Below, in pieces: positions 43,036-52,474 of a stretch of DNA of 64,000 nucleotides. The stretch comes from Azospirillum endophyticum (lineage in GTDB: Bacteria > Pseudomonadota > Alphaproteobacteria > Azospirillales > Azospirillaceae). How positions within the stretch are numbered: position 1 is the stretch's first letter; each line of letters starts with the position of its first letter. A program made the translations under genes and the position numbers. Below the pieces are notes generated by a model, which was not told the origin of the DNA, ran no database searches, and saw only the letters and a list, made by a program, of their open reading frames with translations. Location of the stretch: NCBI RefSeq assembly GCF_016595245.1, contig NZ_JAENHM010000023.1:62001-126000 (forward strand), written 5' to 3'.

Positions 43036-45645
43036 ATGAGCATCTTCGGTTCGATGACAACCGCCGTTCTCGGCCTGAATGCCCAGTCGAAGGCGCTCGG
43101 ACACATCTCGGACAACATCGCGAACAGCTCGACCATCGGCTACAAGCGTGTCGATTCGGCTTTCGAGACGATGGTCCTGCAGTCCAGCCAGCGCCTGCAC
43201 GAGCCGGGCGGGGTCACGGCGCAGCCGGTCTTCATGAACAACATCCAGGGCAGCCTGACCCAGGTGCAGAGCCCGACCAACATCGCCATCCAGGGCCAGG
43301 GCTTCTTCAGCGTCACCAAGGTGGCGACCCAGGGATCCAGCACGCTGGTGCAGACGCAGACCGGCACGGTCAACTCCTCGGCCGCCTTCTACACCCGCGC
43401 CGGCGACTTCGAACTGGACAAGAGCCGCTATCTGGTCAACAGCGCCGGCTACGCGCTGAACGGCTGGCTGGTCGATCCGGTGACCGGCGTCCTGCACAAG
43501 GATCAGGTGGCGCCGATCCAGGTGAACTCGCTGATCGACAAGCCGGTGGCGACCAACACCATCGACCTGGCGGCCAACCTGCCGGCGACGCCGAAGGAAG
43601 GCGAGAAGGTTCCCGACAGCAGCATCCAGATCTTCGACAGCCAGGGCAATCCGCGCACCGTCAACTTCAAATGGCGGCAGCAGGCGGACAGCAGCTGGCG
43701 CATGGTCCTGGACGCGCCGGGTTCCAACACCAAGCCGGTCGACGGCACCTTCGCCGGCAATCCGGCCACCGTGTCCTTCGGCCAGAACATTCCCGGCCAG
43801 ACGGCGGTGGCGCAGGTGAACGTCATCACCATCGCCGGCAACAACACCAACGGGCAGGACAACCTGCGGATCGGCGACACCTATTCGGTAAAGGTCGACG
43901 GCACCAACTACAGCATCAAGGTCACGGCCGACAACATCGGGTCGCTCCGCACCTATTCGGGTCTGGCCGGCGCGCTGGCCAACCAGATCAACTCCGCCTC
44001 CCCGGCAGCGTCCGTGCTCGCCACCTCGTCGGGCCAGTCGATCCGGGTGACCGCCCGCAATGCCGGTACGCCGTTCAAGCTGGGCACGGACGTGGTGTCC
44101 GGAACCAATACCGCCAACACCATCGTCCCCCAGACCTCGACGGCGGCCACCGCCAGTGCCGGTGAGATCGACAGGTTCCAGTTCCCGCAGACCCAGGTCG
44201 AGGTCGGCGACTCCTTCACCATCAACGTGAACGGCACGCCGATCAGCTACACGGTGACCGCCGCCACCTACCAGAGCTATTCGACGGTGAGCGATGTCGT
44301 CACCCAGCTGGCCGGCAAGATCAACCAGGCTCTGGGGTCGACCGTCACCGCGTCTTCGGCCGGCAACATCCTGTCGATCCAGGCCAATGCGGTGAACACC
44401 AACGTCACCTCCAGCGCCACCGCCAGCAACTCCAACGCGGCGGTGAACACCATGAGTTCGCTGCCCTCGGTCTCCAGCGTGGCCGGCGTGCGCCAGAGCC
44501 GCACGGTGACGCTGACCGGCACGCCGGGCGACATCGGCACGCAGTACACGCTGAGCATCAACGGCACGGCGGTGACCTACAGCACCACCGGCGAAGAGAT
44601 GACGATGGAGGACATCACCGCGGCGCTGGCGAACAAGATCAACTCCAACACCGCCCTGCCGGTGACCGCCACCGCACAGGGCGGCGTGATCACCGTGACC
44701 TCCAAGACCGCGGCCAGCCCGACCAACACCAATACGATGACCGGTACCGGTACGGTCACGCTGGGCGGAAGCACGGTGGATGTGGGTGACACCTACACCA
44801 TCGACGTGGGCGGCACGCCCTATTCCCTGACCATCGACAACGCCAACATCGGCACCTACAACACGCCGGCGAAGGTGATGCAGTACCTGGCCACGATCGT
44901 TCCGGGTGCCACCGCGACGGGCAATACCCTGACGGCGGCAGGTGCGACCGGTGCCGTCACCGACGCCCCCGTCGCCCAGTTCACCCTGGAACAGAGTGCC
45001 GTCGCCGGTCAGACGCCGGCCCATGTCGGCCTGACCTTCGGCAAGACCCCGGAGACGGTCGGCACCCTGACCAACATCTCCACCGCCCTGGTCGGCACCG
45101 GCACGGCGGTCAGCGCCGCCAACCAGTCGGCCGGCTCCGACGCCACCGTGACCTTCACCGTCGATTACGGCTTCGGCCCGCAGCAGATCACGCTCAACCT
45201 CGGCAAATACCAGAAGCCGGGCGGCCTGACGCAATATGCCGGCGAGGAGATCAACGTCACGCAGCTGGTCCAGAACGGCGCGCCGCGCGGACAGTTCAAG
45301 GACGTGGTGTTCGGTGACAACGGCACCGTCATGGTCAATTACGACAACGGTCGGTCGAAGATGGTCGCGAAGGTGCCGATCATCACCTTCAACAATCCCA
45401 ACGCCCTGCAGCGCGAGTCCGGAGGCGTCTTCATCGAGAGCGAGGAGGCGGGCAAGCCGAACTTCAACGATCCGGAGACGAACGGCGCCGGTGCCGTGGT
45501 GGCGAACAGCGTGGAAAGCTCCAACGTCGACATCGCCGACGAGTTCACCAAGATGATCGTCACCCAGCGGAGCTATTCCGCCAACGCGAAGATCGTCACC
45601 ACGTCGGACGAAATGCTTCAGGAGGTGCTGGGGCTGAAGCGTTAA
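43036..45645 (+). CDS. flgE: Flagellar hook protein FlgE (enlarged)
   Basis: An 869-residue hook protein. The N-terminus MSIFGSMTTAVLGLNAQSKALGHISDNIANSSTIGYKR and the C-terminus VESSNVDIADEFTKMIVTQRSYSANAKIVTTSDEMLQEVLGLKR are the conserved rod-type coiled-coil ends; hook-type domain motifs include GFFSVTK and LVNSAGYALNGW. The centre (about residues 275-640) holds four related modules of the form (V/I)GD-x-(Y/F)-x-x-x-(V/I)-x-G-T...Y-x-(V/T), which make the protein about twice the usual 400-450 residues. The region is rich in Thr, Ser and Asn, hence surface-exposed and a possible glycan acceptor. It is exported by the flagellar type III system. It opens the flgE-flgK-flgL run and has a sigma-54 promoter. 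Confidence 0.95.
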   Translation: MSIFGSMTTAVLGLNAQSKALGHISDNIANSSTIGYKRVDSAFETMVLQSSQRLHEPGGVTAQPVFMNNIQGSLTQVQSPTNIAIQGQGFFSVTKVATQGSSTLVQTQTGTVNSSAAFYTRAGDFELDKSRYLVNSAGYALNGWLVDPVTGVLHKDQVAPIQVNSLIDKPVATNTIDLAANLPATPKEGEKVPDSSIQIFDSQGNPRTVNFKWRQQADSSWRMVLDAPGSNTKPVDGTFAGNPATVSFGQNIPGQTAVAQVNVITIAGNNTNGQDNLRIGDTYSVKVDGTNYSIKVTADNIGSLRTYSGLAGALANQINSASPAASVLATSSGQSIRVTARNAGTPFKLGTDVVSGTNTANTIVPQTSTAATASAGEIDRFQFPQTQVEVGDSFTINVNGTPISYTVTAATYQSYSTVSDVVTQLAGKINQALGSTVTASSAGNILSIQANAVNTNVTSSATASNSNAAVNTMSSLPSVSSVAGVRQSRTVTLTGTPGDIGTQYTLSINGTAVTYSTTGEEMTMEDITAALANKINSNTALPVTATAQGGVITVTSKTAASPTNTNTMTGTGTVTLGGSTVDVGDTYTIDVGGTPYSLTIDNANIGTYNTPAKVMQYLATIVPGATATGNTLTAAGATGAVTDAPVAQFTLEQSAVAGQTPAHVGLTFGKTPETVGTLTNISTALVGTGTAVSAANQSAGSDATVTFTVDYGFGPQQITLNLGKYQKPGGLTQYAGEEINVTQLVQNGAPRGQFKDVVFGDNGTVMVNYDNGRSKMVAKVPIITFNNPNALQRESGGVFIESEEAGKPNFNDPETNGAGAVVANSVESSNVDIADEFTKMIVTQRSYSANAKIVTTSDEMLQEVLGLKR

Positions 45646-45678
45646 GCGCGGCCCTGATCCGATTTCCTGACCTTCTCA

Positions 45679-45723
45679 TTTCCTGATCGCCAGTTTCCCG
45701 ATCGCCAGTTTCCTGATCGCTTG
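45679..45723. repeat. Three tandem 15-bp repeats between flgE and flgK
   Basis: Units TTTCCTGATCGCCAG, TTTCCCGATCGCCAG and TTTCCTGATCGCTTG follow each other directly in the 140-bp gap between flgE and flgK. Variable copy number or regulator binding is possible; no gene reads through on the plus strand. Confidence 0.75.
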
Positions 45724-45785
45724 AGGGGGGCGGCGGCCGTCCCGGCACCGCCCCGACCATCCCGATCCGCGAAAGGTCTCCTGCC

Positions 45786-47195
45786 ATGTCCCTCTTCGCA
45801 GCCTTGAACAGTGCCACGGCCGGGCTGCGCACGGTCCAGACCAACGTCAAGCTGGTTTCGGACAACATCGCGCAGGCCAACGACCCGAACCGCACCCGCC
45901 ACACCGCCCAGCAATCGGTGGACGCCAGCGGTCAGGTCATCAGCACGACCTATCGCCGGGAAGTCGACAAGGCCCTGATGGCGCAGGTGATGGACCTGAC
46001 CTCGCGCGACGGCGGGTCTCAGGTGACGTCGACCTACATGCAGCAGTTGGGCGACCTGATGCGCACCACAAACGGTACGCCGCTGCTGAACGACTATGCC
46101 GACAAGTTCCAGGCCGCGATCAAGACGCTGTCCACCTCGCCGGAAGACGAAACGGCGCAGTACCAGCTGGTCCAGACGGCCGAAGCCTTTTCGCGCGAGA
46201 TCCGCCGCGTGTCCGAGGGCGTGGAACAGATCGATCGCGACATGAAGTCGGACATCACCAAATCGGTCGATACGGTCAACGACCTGCTGAAGCAGATCAA
46301 CTCGATCAACAACGACATGGTGTCGCTGCAGGGCCAGGGCTCCGCCGCCGATGCCGTCGCCGACAAGCGCGACGGGCTGGTCCGCGAACTGAGCGGCTAT
46401 ATGGGCATCCGTACCGTGGAGCGGGCGGACGGCCGTCTGGCGATCTTCACCCCGTCGGGTCTGGCGCTGGTCGATGCCCAGCCGGCAAATCTTTCCTATG
46501 ACGGCGGCAACATCAACCTACAGGTCGGCAATCAGGTCACCTCGATCAACAACCATCTGACCACCGGCAAGCTCGGCTCGCTGATCCAGATGCGCAAGGA
46601 CGGCTCGACGACCGAGCCGCCGACCCCCGCCAGCGGCGATCCGACGACGGAGATCATCCGCAAGCTGCGGTCTCAGCTGGACGAGTTCGCCAAGGCCTTC
46701 ACCGGCCCGACCAAGCCGGGCGAGCCCACCAGCTTCGCCGACGCCTATGACGACGCGAGCCCCGCCGCCGCCGGGGAACAGACCAGCCAATTCTTCACCG
46801 GCGACGACCGTTTCACCATCACGATCAACCCCAAGCTTCTGGACAACACCAGCAAGATCAAGCAATCCGCCATCGACGGCATGGTCAAGGCGGTCAATGC
46901 CCCCGGCCGCAGCTTCAATGCCGACGGGCTGCAGATGAAGGACACCACCTACAGCGCGATGGGGAGTGCCATCACCGGCACCTGGATGGCCGCCGCCAAG
47001 ACGGCCAACACCGCCAGCGATTCCAACAAGGCGTCGATGCAGCTCCTCAGCGAGCGCTACCAGTCGCAGACGGGCGTGAACATCGACGAGGAGATCGCCC
47101 AGCTCCAACAGCTCCAGACCTCCTACCAGGCTTCGGCACGGGTCATGCAAGTGGCCAATGCAATGTTTGATGCGCTGGAGGCGGTGGTCCGATGA
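45786..47195 (+). CDS. flgK: Flagellar hook-associated protein 1 (FlgK)
   Basis: A 469-residue junction protein that joins hook and filament. N-terminus MSLFAALNSATAGLRTVQTNVKLVSDNIAQANDPNRTRH and YRREVDKALMAQV are the conserved FlgK opening; the C-terminal coiled coil is YQSQTGVNIDEEIAQLQQLQTSYQASARVMQVANAMFDALEAVVR. A normal-sized D2 region separates them. It follows flgE by 140 bp and overlaps flgL (ATGA). Confidence 0.94.
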   Translation: MSLFAALNSATAGLRTVQTNVKLVSDNIAQANDPNRTRHTAQQSVDASGQVISTTYRREVDKALMAQVMDLTSRDGGSQVTSTYMQQLGDLMRTTNGTPLLNDYADKFQAAIKTLSTSPEDETAQYQLVQTAEAFSREIRRVSEGVEQIDRDMKSDITKSVDTVNDLLKQINSINNDMVSLQGQGSAADAVADKRDGLVRELSGYMGIRTVERADGRLAIFTPSGLALVDAQPANLSYDGGNINLQVGNQVTSINNHLTTGKLGSLIQMRKDGSTTEPPTPASGDPTTEIIRKLRSQLDEFAKAFTGPTKPGEPTSFADAYDDASPAAAGEQTSQFFTGDDRFTITINPKLLDNTSKIKQSAIDGMVKAVNAPGRSFNADGLQMKDTTYSAMGSAITGTWMAAAKTANTASDSNKASMQLLSERYQSQTGVNIDEEIAQLQQLQTSYQASARVMQVANAMFDALEAVVR

Positions 47196-49240
47196 GCTCG
47201 ATAACGGGAGTCAGCAGCTACTCGAAATACATGAGCCTCGTCCGGAACCTGTCCGGAGGCCAGAACGACATCAACAAACTGTCCGAACAGCTGACCACGG
47301 GCAAGAAGTCGATCGATCTGAACGCCTATGGTCCGGAGGTGCAGAAGCTTCTGGACCTGCGGGCCGAGATGGCGAAGAAGGACAACTACATTCAGAGCAT
47401 CAACACCGCCGCCCCGCGCGTCAAGGCGACGGACACGGTGCTGACGTCCCTGGAATCGATCGTGTCGAGCTGGACCTCCAGCACCACCTTCCCCTTCCAG
47501 CCGGGCCCGGCCAGCGTCACCTCGGCGATCAATACCAACCCGGACGGGATGAAGCTGTCGATCGACAGCTCCAAGTCGACTTTGACGGTCGGCGCCAACT
47601 ATACGGTGACCGCGGTTCCGTCGCAGCAGGGCGGCAACGGAACCTTCGACGTGACGGTGACCGACGGGCTGGGCGGCAAGACCACCCGCGCCATCAACCT
47701 GGGCACCACCCCGCCCAACGACGGCAAGGGTTACAACTTCAACATCGCCGGCGGTCCCGGCGAGGGCGCGATCCTGAACCTGACCTTCGACAGCTTGAAG
47801 GCGGCGTCGAGCAGCAGCTTCTCGGTCAGCTTCCCGCAGGCCGACCAGGTGAAGGACCGGGCCGAGGGCGCCATGCGCGACATCCAGGCGCTGATGAACC
47901 AGCGCTTCGGCGACCGCTACCTGTTCGCCGGCTCGCGGTTTTCGACGGAACCGGTCACCGACCTGATGGCGACGACGCAGACCAGCAAGATCACGCTGAA
48001 CGGCGCGGTGGTGAACACCGACGATTATTTCGAGGTGAATGTTTCCGGCAAGACCTTCAGCTACCAGATCCAGGCCGCCGATCCGAAGACGCTGACCTTC
48101 GTCGCCCAGACCCTGACCACCCAGATCAATGCCGCCAATCCGCCGCTGCCGATGACGGTGTCGACCTCCAACGGCATCATCTCGCTGGTCGGCCAGCAGC
48201 CGGGACAGAAGTTCGACCTGTCGGCCCGCGTCGTCAACTCGGCCACGGTGGAGAACAGCGTCGATACACCCTCCACCACTCAGGCGCCGACGACGGCCCA
48301 GGCGCAGGTCGACCGCTTCACCCTGAACGGCGCGGCGGTGGACATCGGCGATACCTTCGAATTCACGGTCGCGGTCGGCGATCCCGACGACCCCTACAAC
48401 CAGAACTACTACACGAAGAACCCCAACGAGCCGCGCGACCTGCCGCCCTACCAGACCTACACGGTAAGCTACACGGTCAGCGACACCGACTATGCCGGCG
48501 GCGTCACCGGCGTCGGTCAGGTGGCCGACAAGCTGCGCCAGCAGTTCGCCACGCTGAAGCCGCCACCGCCGGTCACCATCGACGCTCTCGGCAACGGCCC
48601 GGGCATCGCGCTGACCAGCACGGCCAACGCCGACCCCAACCATCCCGGCCGGAGTTCCCTGTTCTCGACCAGCGCCAAGGTGACGAACGGATCGCTGCAG
48701 AACACCATTTCCGTCGGCACCCTGCCGCCGGAGCAGGACAGCCTGATCAACGTCCCCTATACCGATCCGCCGGAGTTGCCCTTCTACGACGCCGAATATC
48801 TGACCAAGGGAAAGAATGCCGATGCGTACCGCAAGTCGCAGGTCACGATCGACGACAACCTGAACCTGACCTACGGGGTCAGCGCCGACGACAAGGCCTT
48901 CCAGACCCTGGTGAAGGCGATGCAATTGGTGCGGACCGCGGCGGCCAACCCCGGCAAATGGACGGAATACAGCGCCCAGGCGCGCGAGATGCTGACCCAG
49001 GCGTCCGACCAGATCCGCTCGGTCCATGCCAAGGTCGCGTCCGACGCCGCCACGCTGGAAACCACCAAGGATGCCCACACGGACTCGATCGCCAGCCTGA
49101 CCGACCGCGTCGCCAAGATCGAAGGCGTCGACCCGACCGAAGTCGCGGCCCGGCTGAGCAGCGCGATGAATGTCCAGCAGGCGACCTACACCGTGGCCGG
49201 CCAGACGCAGAAGCTGTCGCTGCTGAATTACCTGGCCTGA
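47192..49240 (+). CDS. flgL: Flagellar hook-associated protein 3 (FlgL, enlarged)
   Basis: A 682-residue flagellin-like junction protein. The N-terminal flagellin domain has MSLVRNLSGGQNDINKLSEQLTTGKKSIDLNAYGPEVQKLLDLRAEMAKKDNYIQSI, and the C-terminal domain ends QATYTVAGQTQKLSLLNYLA. The middle (about residues 273-500) carries two copies of the GD/DD-x-(Y/F) module also found in FlgE, e.g. VNTDDYFEVNVSGKTFSYQI and VDIGDTFEFTVAVGD. Common FlgL proteins have about 300 residues, so over half of this one is insertion. The start overlaps the flgK stop by 4 bp. It is exported through the flagellar apparatus. Confidence 0.9.
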   Translation: MSSITGVSSYSKYMSLVRNLSGGQNDINKLSEQLTTGKKSIDLNAYGPEVQKLLDLRAEMAKKDNYIQSINTAAPRVKATDTVLTSLESIVSSWTSSTTFPFQPGPASVTSAINTNPDGMKLSIDSSKSTLTVGANYTVTAVPSQQGGNGTFDVTVTDGLGGKTTRAINLGTTPPNDGKGYNFNIAGGPGEGAILNLTFDSLKAASSSSFSVSFPQADQVKDRAEGAMRDIQALMNQRFGDRYLFAGSRFSTEPVTDLMATTQTSKITLNGAVVNTDDYFEVNVSGKTFSYQIQAADPKTLTFVAQTLTTQINAANPPLPMTVSTSNGIISLVGQQPGQKFDLSARVVNSATVENSVDTPSTTQAPTTAQAQVDRFTLNGAAVDIGDTFEFTVAVGDPDDPYNQNYYTKNPNEPRDLPPYQTYTVSYTVSDTDYAGGVTGVGQVADKLRQQFATLKPPPPVTIDALGNGPGIALTSTANADPNHPGRSSLFSTSAKVTNGSLQNTISVGTLPPEQDSLINVPYTDPPELPFYDAEYLTKGKNADAYRKSQVTIDDNLNLTYGVSADDKAFQTLVKAMQLVRTAAANPGKWTEYSAQAREMLTQASDQIRSVHAKVASDAATLETTKDAHTDSIASLTDRVAKIEGVDPTEVAARLSSAMNVQQATYTVAGQTQKLSLLNYLA

Positions 49241-49257
49241 CACGGAGCGCGGCCAAG

Positions 49258-49285
49258 AAAAAGGGGCGGCCGAACCGGCCACCCC
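49258..49285 (-). terminator. Rho-independent terminator of the TRAP binding-protein gene
   Basis: On the minus strand a GGGG(T)GGCC stem with its complement GGCC(G)CCCC around a 5-base loop is followed by TTTTT. It lies about 30 bp past the TRAP gene stop and 20 bp past the flgL stop. Confidence 0.75.
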
Positions 49286-49312
49286 CCGCATTCCGTCGAA
49301 ACCCGGACGCCG

Positions 49313-50413
49313 TTACTTGGAGCGGCCGGCCGACTGGGTGAAGTTGTCGTAGGGCAGTTCCGCCACGCGGAACCACAGCTGCACCTCTTCGAGGAAAGGC
49401 TTCCAGCTGTCGTAGACGGCCTTGAAGTCCGGGTTGGTCTTCGCGATGTCGTCGTACAGCTCGAAGGCGATCTTGTGGGCAGCCTCCATCAGGTCGCGCG
49501 GATAGGGGCGCAGCAAGGCACCCTTGGCGACCAGCCGCTTCAGCGCCTTGGCGTTTTCCGCGTCGTAGCGGGCGGTCATCGCGCCGTTCGCCTCGCCGCA
49601 GGCGGCGGTCAGGATCGCCTGATAGGACTTGGGCAGGGCCTCCCATTCCTTCTGGTTGATGTAGAGCGAGACCTGCGGCCCACCTTCCCACCAGCCCGGA
49701 TAGTAGTAGTATTTGGCGACCTGGACGAATCCCAGCTTCTCGTCGTCATAGGGACCGACGAATTCGACTGCGTCGATGGTGCCCTTTTCCAGCGCCGGAT
49801 AGATGTCGCTGCCGGCGATCTGGGTCGGGGCGGCGCCCAGCTTGGCCATGATCTGGCCGGTGATGCCGGCTATGCGGATCTTCAGGCCGTTGAAATCGGA
49901 AAGCGACTTGATTTCCTTGCGGTACCAGCCGCCCATCTGGGCGCCGGTGTTGCCGGCCGGGAACTGGACGATGCCGTGCTTGGCGAAGAAGGCGCGCATC
50001 ACCTCCTGGCCGCCGCCGTACTGGAACCAGGCATTCTGCTGGCGGGCGTTCGGGCCGAAGGGAATCGCGGTGTCGAAGGCGAAGGTCGGGTCCTTGCCGA
50101 CATAGTAATAGCCGCAGGTGTGGCCGCACTGGACGGTGCCGTTCTGCACGGCGTCCAGCACCTGCAGGCCGGGGACGATCTCACCGGCGGCATGCACGCG
50201 GATCTGGAATTTCCCGTCGGTCGCCTCGGACACGCGCTTGGCGATCAGTTCGGACGTGCCGACGAGGATGTCGGTGCTCTTCGGGAAGCTCGAAGCCAGG
50301 CGCCACTGGATGGCTGGCTGGGTCTGCGCGATGGCCGGGGCCGCGAGGGTCGAGGCGGCAACGGTCGAAACGGCACCGACACCGGCCTTGGTGAGAAACG
50401 CTCTTCTTTCCAC
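49313..50413 (-). CDS. TRAP transporter substrate-binding protein (DctP family), orphan
   Basis: A 366-residue periplasmic receptor. The Tat-type signal peptide reads MERRAFLTKAGVGAVSTVAASTLAAPAIAQ; the mature protein has WRLASSFPKSTDIL, AAGEIVPGLQVLDAVQNGTVQCGH, GLKIRIAGITGQIMAKLGA and ALEKGTIDAVEFVGPYDD, the DctP-family path including the substrate arginine region. The pattern with YYYPGWWEGGP is that of the TRAP receptors for keto acids and other monocarboxylates. The start is GTG 50413 with GGAG about 8 bp upstream. No DctQ/DctM membrane partners are nearby, so it must use a permease encoded elsewhere. Confidence 0.88.
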   Translation of the reverse strand: MERRAFLTKAGVGAVSTVAASTLAAPAIAQTQPAIQWRLASSFPKSTDILVGTSELIAKRVSEATDGKFQIRVHAAGEIVPGLQVLDAVQNGTVQCGHTCGYYYVGKDPTFAFDTAIPFGPNARQQNAWFQYGGGQEVMRAFFAKHGIVQFPAGNTGAQMGGWYRKEIKSLSDFNGLKIRIAGITGQIMAKLGAAPTQIAGSDIYPALEKGTIDAVEFVGPYDDEKLGFVQVAKYYYYPGWWEGGPQVSLYINQKEWEALPKSYQAILTAACGEANGAMTARYDAENAKALKRLVAKGALLRPYPRDLMEAAHKIAFELYDDIAKTNPDFKAVYDSWKPFLEEVQLWFRVAELPYDNFTQSAGRSK

Positions 50414-50551
50414 TCCCGCTACTCCGCAAGATTATTGCTATTGCTGACAATTTCCATGAACCGCGATGAATCAGGGAATTACAGCTGCTTAGGCGAGCGT
50501 GTAACAAAGCATCCGCTGCAGCGTCCCGCATCGCATAAATGTGCATGCCTG

Positions 50552-50584
50552 CCTTTCGAGGGTGGAACCGGCACCCTCGAAAGG
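50552..50584. terminator. Perfect 13-bp hairpin after the GH13 gene
   Basis: CCTTTCGAGGGTG (50552-50564) and CACCCTCGAAAGG (50572-50584) pair perfectly with a 7-base loop, 16 bp past the alpha-glucosidase stop. There is no T run, so it is probably a transcript-end stabiliser or a factor-assisted terminator. Confidence 0.65.
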
Positions 50585-50599
50585 CGGTGCGGAGATGCG

Positions 50600-52252
50600 T
50601 CAGGAGGCCGGCCGCAGACGCCCCAGGAAGACCGACAAGGGTGGCATCACCAACGTCCGTCCGTCGGCGGCAAGTTCCGGCGACAGGGCACCGGGTGCGC
50701 GCGGGACGGGCAAGGCTTCCGGTTCGCCACGACCACGGAGCGCGAATTCGGCCGGCCGGTCGGCCATGTTGAAGACGGCCAGCAGACGCTCCTCCCCCGT
50801 TGCGCGCTCGAAGGACAGCAGGTCGCCATGCTCCTCGACGGCGGCGACGGTTCCGGTGCGCAGGGCCTGCAGATCGCGGCGCAGGGAAAGTGCCGCACGC
50901 CACACCGCCAGCGGGCTGCCGGCGGTCCGATCCTGGCGGTCCACCGCGAGGTCGAAATGGGCATCGGGCACCGGCAGCCAGGGCTCGGCGATGGTGAAGC
51001 CGGCGTTGGGTTCGGCGGCCCGCCAGGGCATCGGGGTGCGGCTGCCGTCGCGACCCTGGAAATCGGGCCAATAGGTGATGCCGAAGGGATCGCGCAGCTG
51101 ATGCTGTTCCAGCGCCGCGTTGGGCAGGGCCAGCTCTTCTCCCTGATAGAGGCAGACGGTCCCGGGCAGCGCCGCCGCCAGCATCGCCAGCAGGGCATTG
51201 AAGGATTGCGGGTCGGCACCGGCCGGCAACCAGCGGCTGGCGGCACGCTCCACATCGTGGTTGGACAGGCTCCAGCAGATCGAGTCCGGCCGCCCCGCCG
51301 TACCCAGCGCCTGCGCGAACCTCTTGGCGCTGAACGGCTGCTTGGCAAGCGACAGCGTGTAGGCGGCGTGTAGTCCCTGCGGGGTGCAATAGGCGGCGAT
51401 GCGCTGGCCGGCGCCGGGCTGGCTCGACAGCTCGCCCAGCAGGACGCGGCCTGGATGGCGCTCCACCGTCTCGCGCAGGCGGGACAGGATTCCGGCGATC
51501 GCCGGGTGCATCATGTCGTAGACGTGCTGCTGCAGGGCAAAGGGCTTCAGCGGAGGTTCCGGATCGCGCCAGACGGCGGCGGGGTTGGAGCGCAGCTGCG
51601 GGTCATGGGCGAAGAAGTCCACGGCGTCGATGCGGAAGCCGTCGACGCCGCGCGCCATCCAGAATTCCGCCGTTTCGCACAGGGCGTCCATCACCGCGGG
51701 ATGGTGCAGGTTCAGTGCCGGCTGGCTGGACAGGAAATGGTGCAGGTAATACTGGCGCCGCCGCGGCTCCCAGGTCCAGGCGGCTCCGCCGAAGACCGAC
51801 AGCCAGTTGTTGGGCGCGGTGCCGTCGGGCTTTGCGTCGGCCCAGACATACCAGTCGGCCTTCTCGCCATCCCGCGACCGCCGGCTGTCGACGAACCAGG
51901 AATGGGCGTTGGAGGTGTGGCCGCAGACCAGATCGACCAGAACCTTCAGGCCCAGCGCGTGGGCGCGCTCGATCAGCCGATCGAAAACGGCGAGGTTGCC
52001 CATGCGCGGATCCACCGCCCGGTGGTCGGCGACGTCATAGCCGAAATCGGTCCGCGGCGATGGATAGAAGGGGCTGATCCACACCCCGTCCACCCCCAGC
52101 GCGGCCACATACTCCAGCCCCTCGATCACGCCGTCGAGGTCGCCCCAACCGTCGCCGCCGCGGTCGCGGAAGCTCAACGGGTAGATCTGGTAGAGCGCCG
52201 CGCCGTTCAGCCAGGAGAGATTGGCAGCCGACGGTGAGGGCAAGGGGGACAT
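50600..52252 (-). CDS. GH13 alpha-glucosidase / oligo-1,6-glucosidase-like
   Basis: A 550-residue intracellular glycosidase (no signal peptide). It begins LNGAALYQIYPLSFRD and GDGWGDLDGVIEGLEYV, typical of the alpha-glucosidase and trehalose-related GH13 groups. Catalytic motifs: GVDGFRIDAVDFF (nucleophile D209 in this numbering), VLLGELSSQPG (acid glutamate) and SLSNHDVERAASRW (third carboxylate). Region I reads DLVCGHTSNAH where most enzymes have N-H or S-H, a small variation. It would release glucose from maltose-type oligosaccharides. ATG 52252 is chosen; a TTG at 52261 is in frame. It may feed on dextrins from the TreY/TreZ/MalQ block, but stands 21 kb away. Confidence 0.88.
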   Translation of the reverse strand: MSPLPSPSAANLSWLNGAALYQIYPLSFRDRGGDGWGDLDGVIEGLEYVAALGVDGVWISPFYPSPRTDFGYDVADHRAVDPRMGNLAVFDRLIERAHALGLKVLVDLVCGHTSNAHSWFVDSRRSRDGEKADWYVWADAKPDGTAPNNWLSVFGGAAWTWEPRRRQYYLHHFLSSQPALNLHHPAVMDALCETAEFWMARGVDGFRIDAVDFFAHDPQLRSNPAAVWRDPEPPLKPFALQQHVYDMMHPAIAGILSRLRETVERHPGRVLLGELSSQPGAGQRIAAYCTPQGLHAAYTLSLAKQPFSAKRFAQALGTAGRPDSICWSLSNHDVERAASRWLPAGADPQSFNALLAMLAAALPGTVCLYQGEELALPNAALEQHQLRDPFGITYWPDFQGRDGSRTPMPWRAAEPNAGFTIAEPWLPVPDAHFDLAVDRQDRTAGSPLAVWRAALSLRRDLQALRTGTVAAVEEHGDLLSFERATGEERLLAVFNMADRPAEFALRGRGEPEALPVPRAPGALSPELAADGRTLVMPPLSVFLGRLRPAS

Positions 52253-52474
52253 TTGGGGCAAGGCAGCAGGCTCCGCGCCGGAGGTCGCATTAGCGGTTCG
52301 CGGTATCAGCTTCCCCTGCCATGGCTAACGAAAGGTTACCGGCCGTTCGTGATCACAGGGTCCGGCCTTTCGCGAAGGTCGGCCGTCGGGACAGCATCTT
52401 GCGGATGGGTGCCGTGGATCTTGGCCGTTGCGTTGCGCAGCGGCTATACCAGCGGCTCTGATCGGGGAGTGGGA

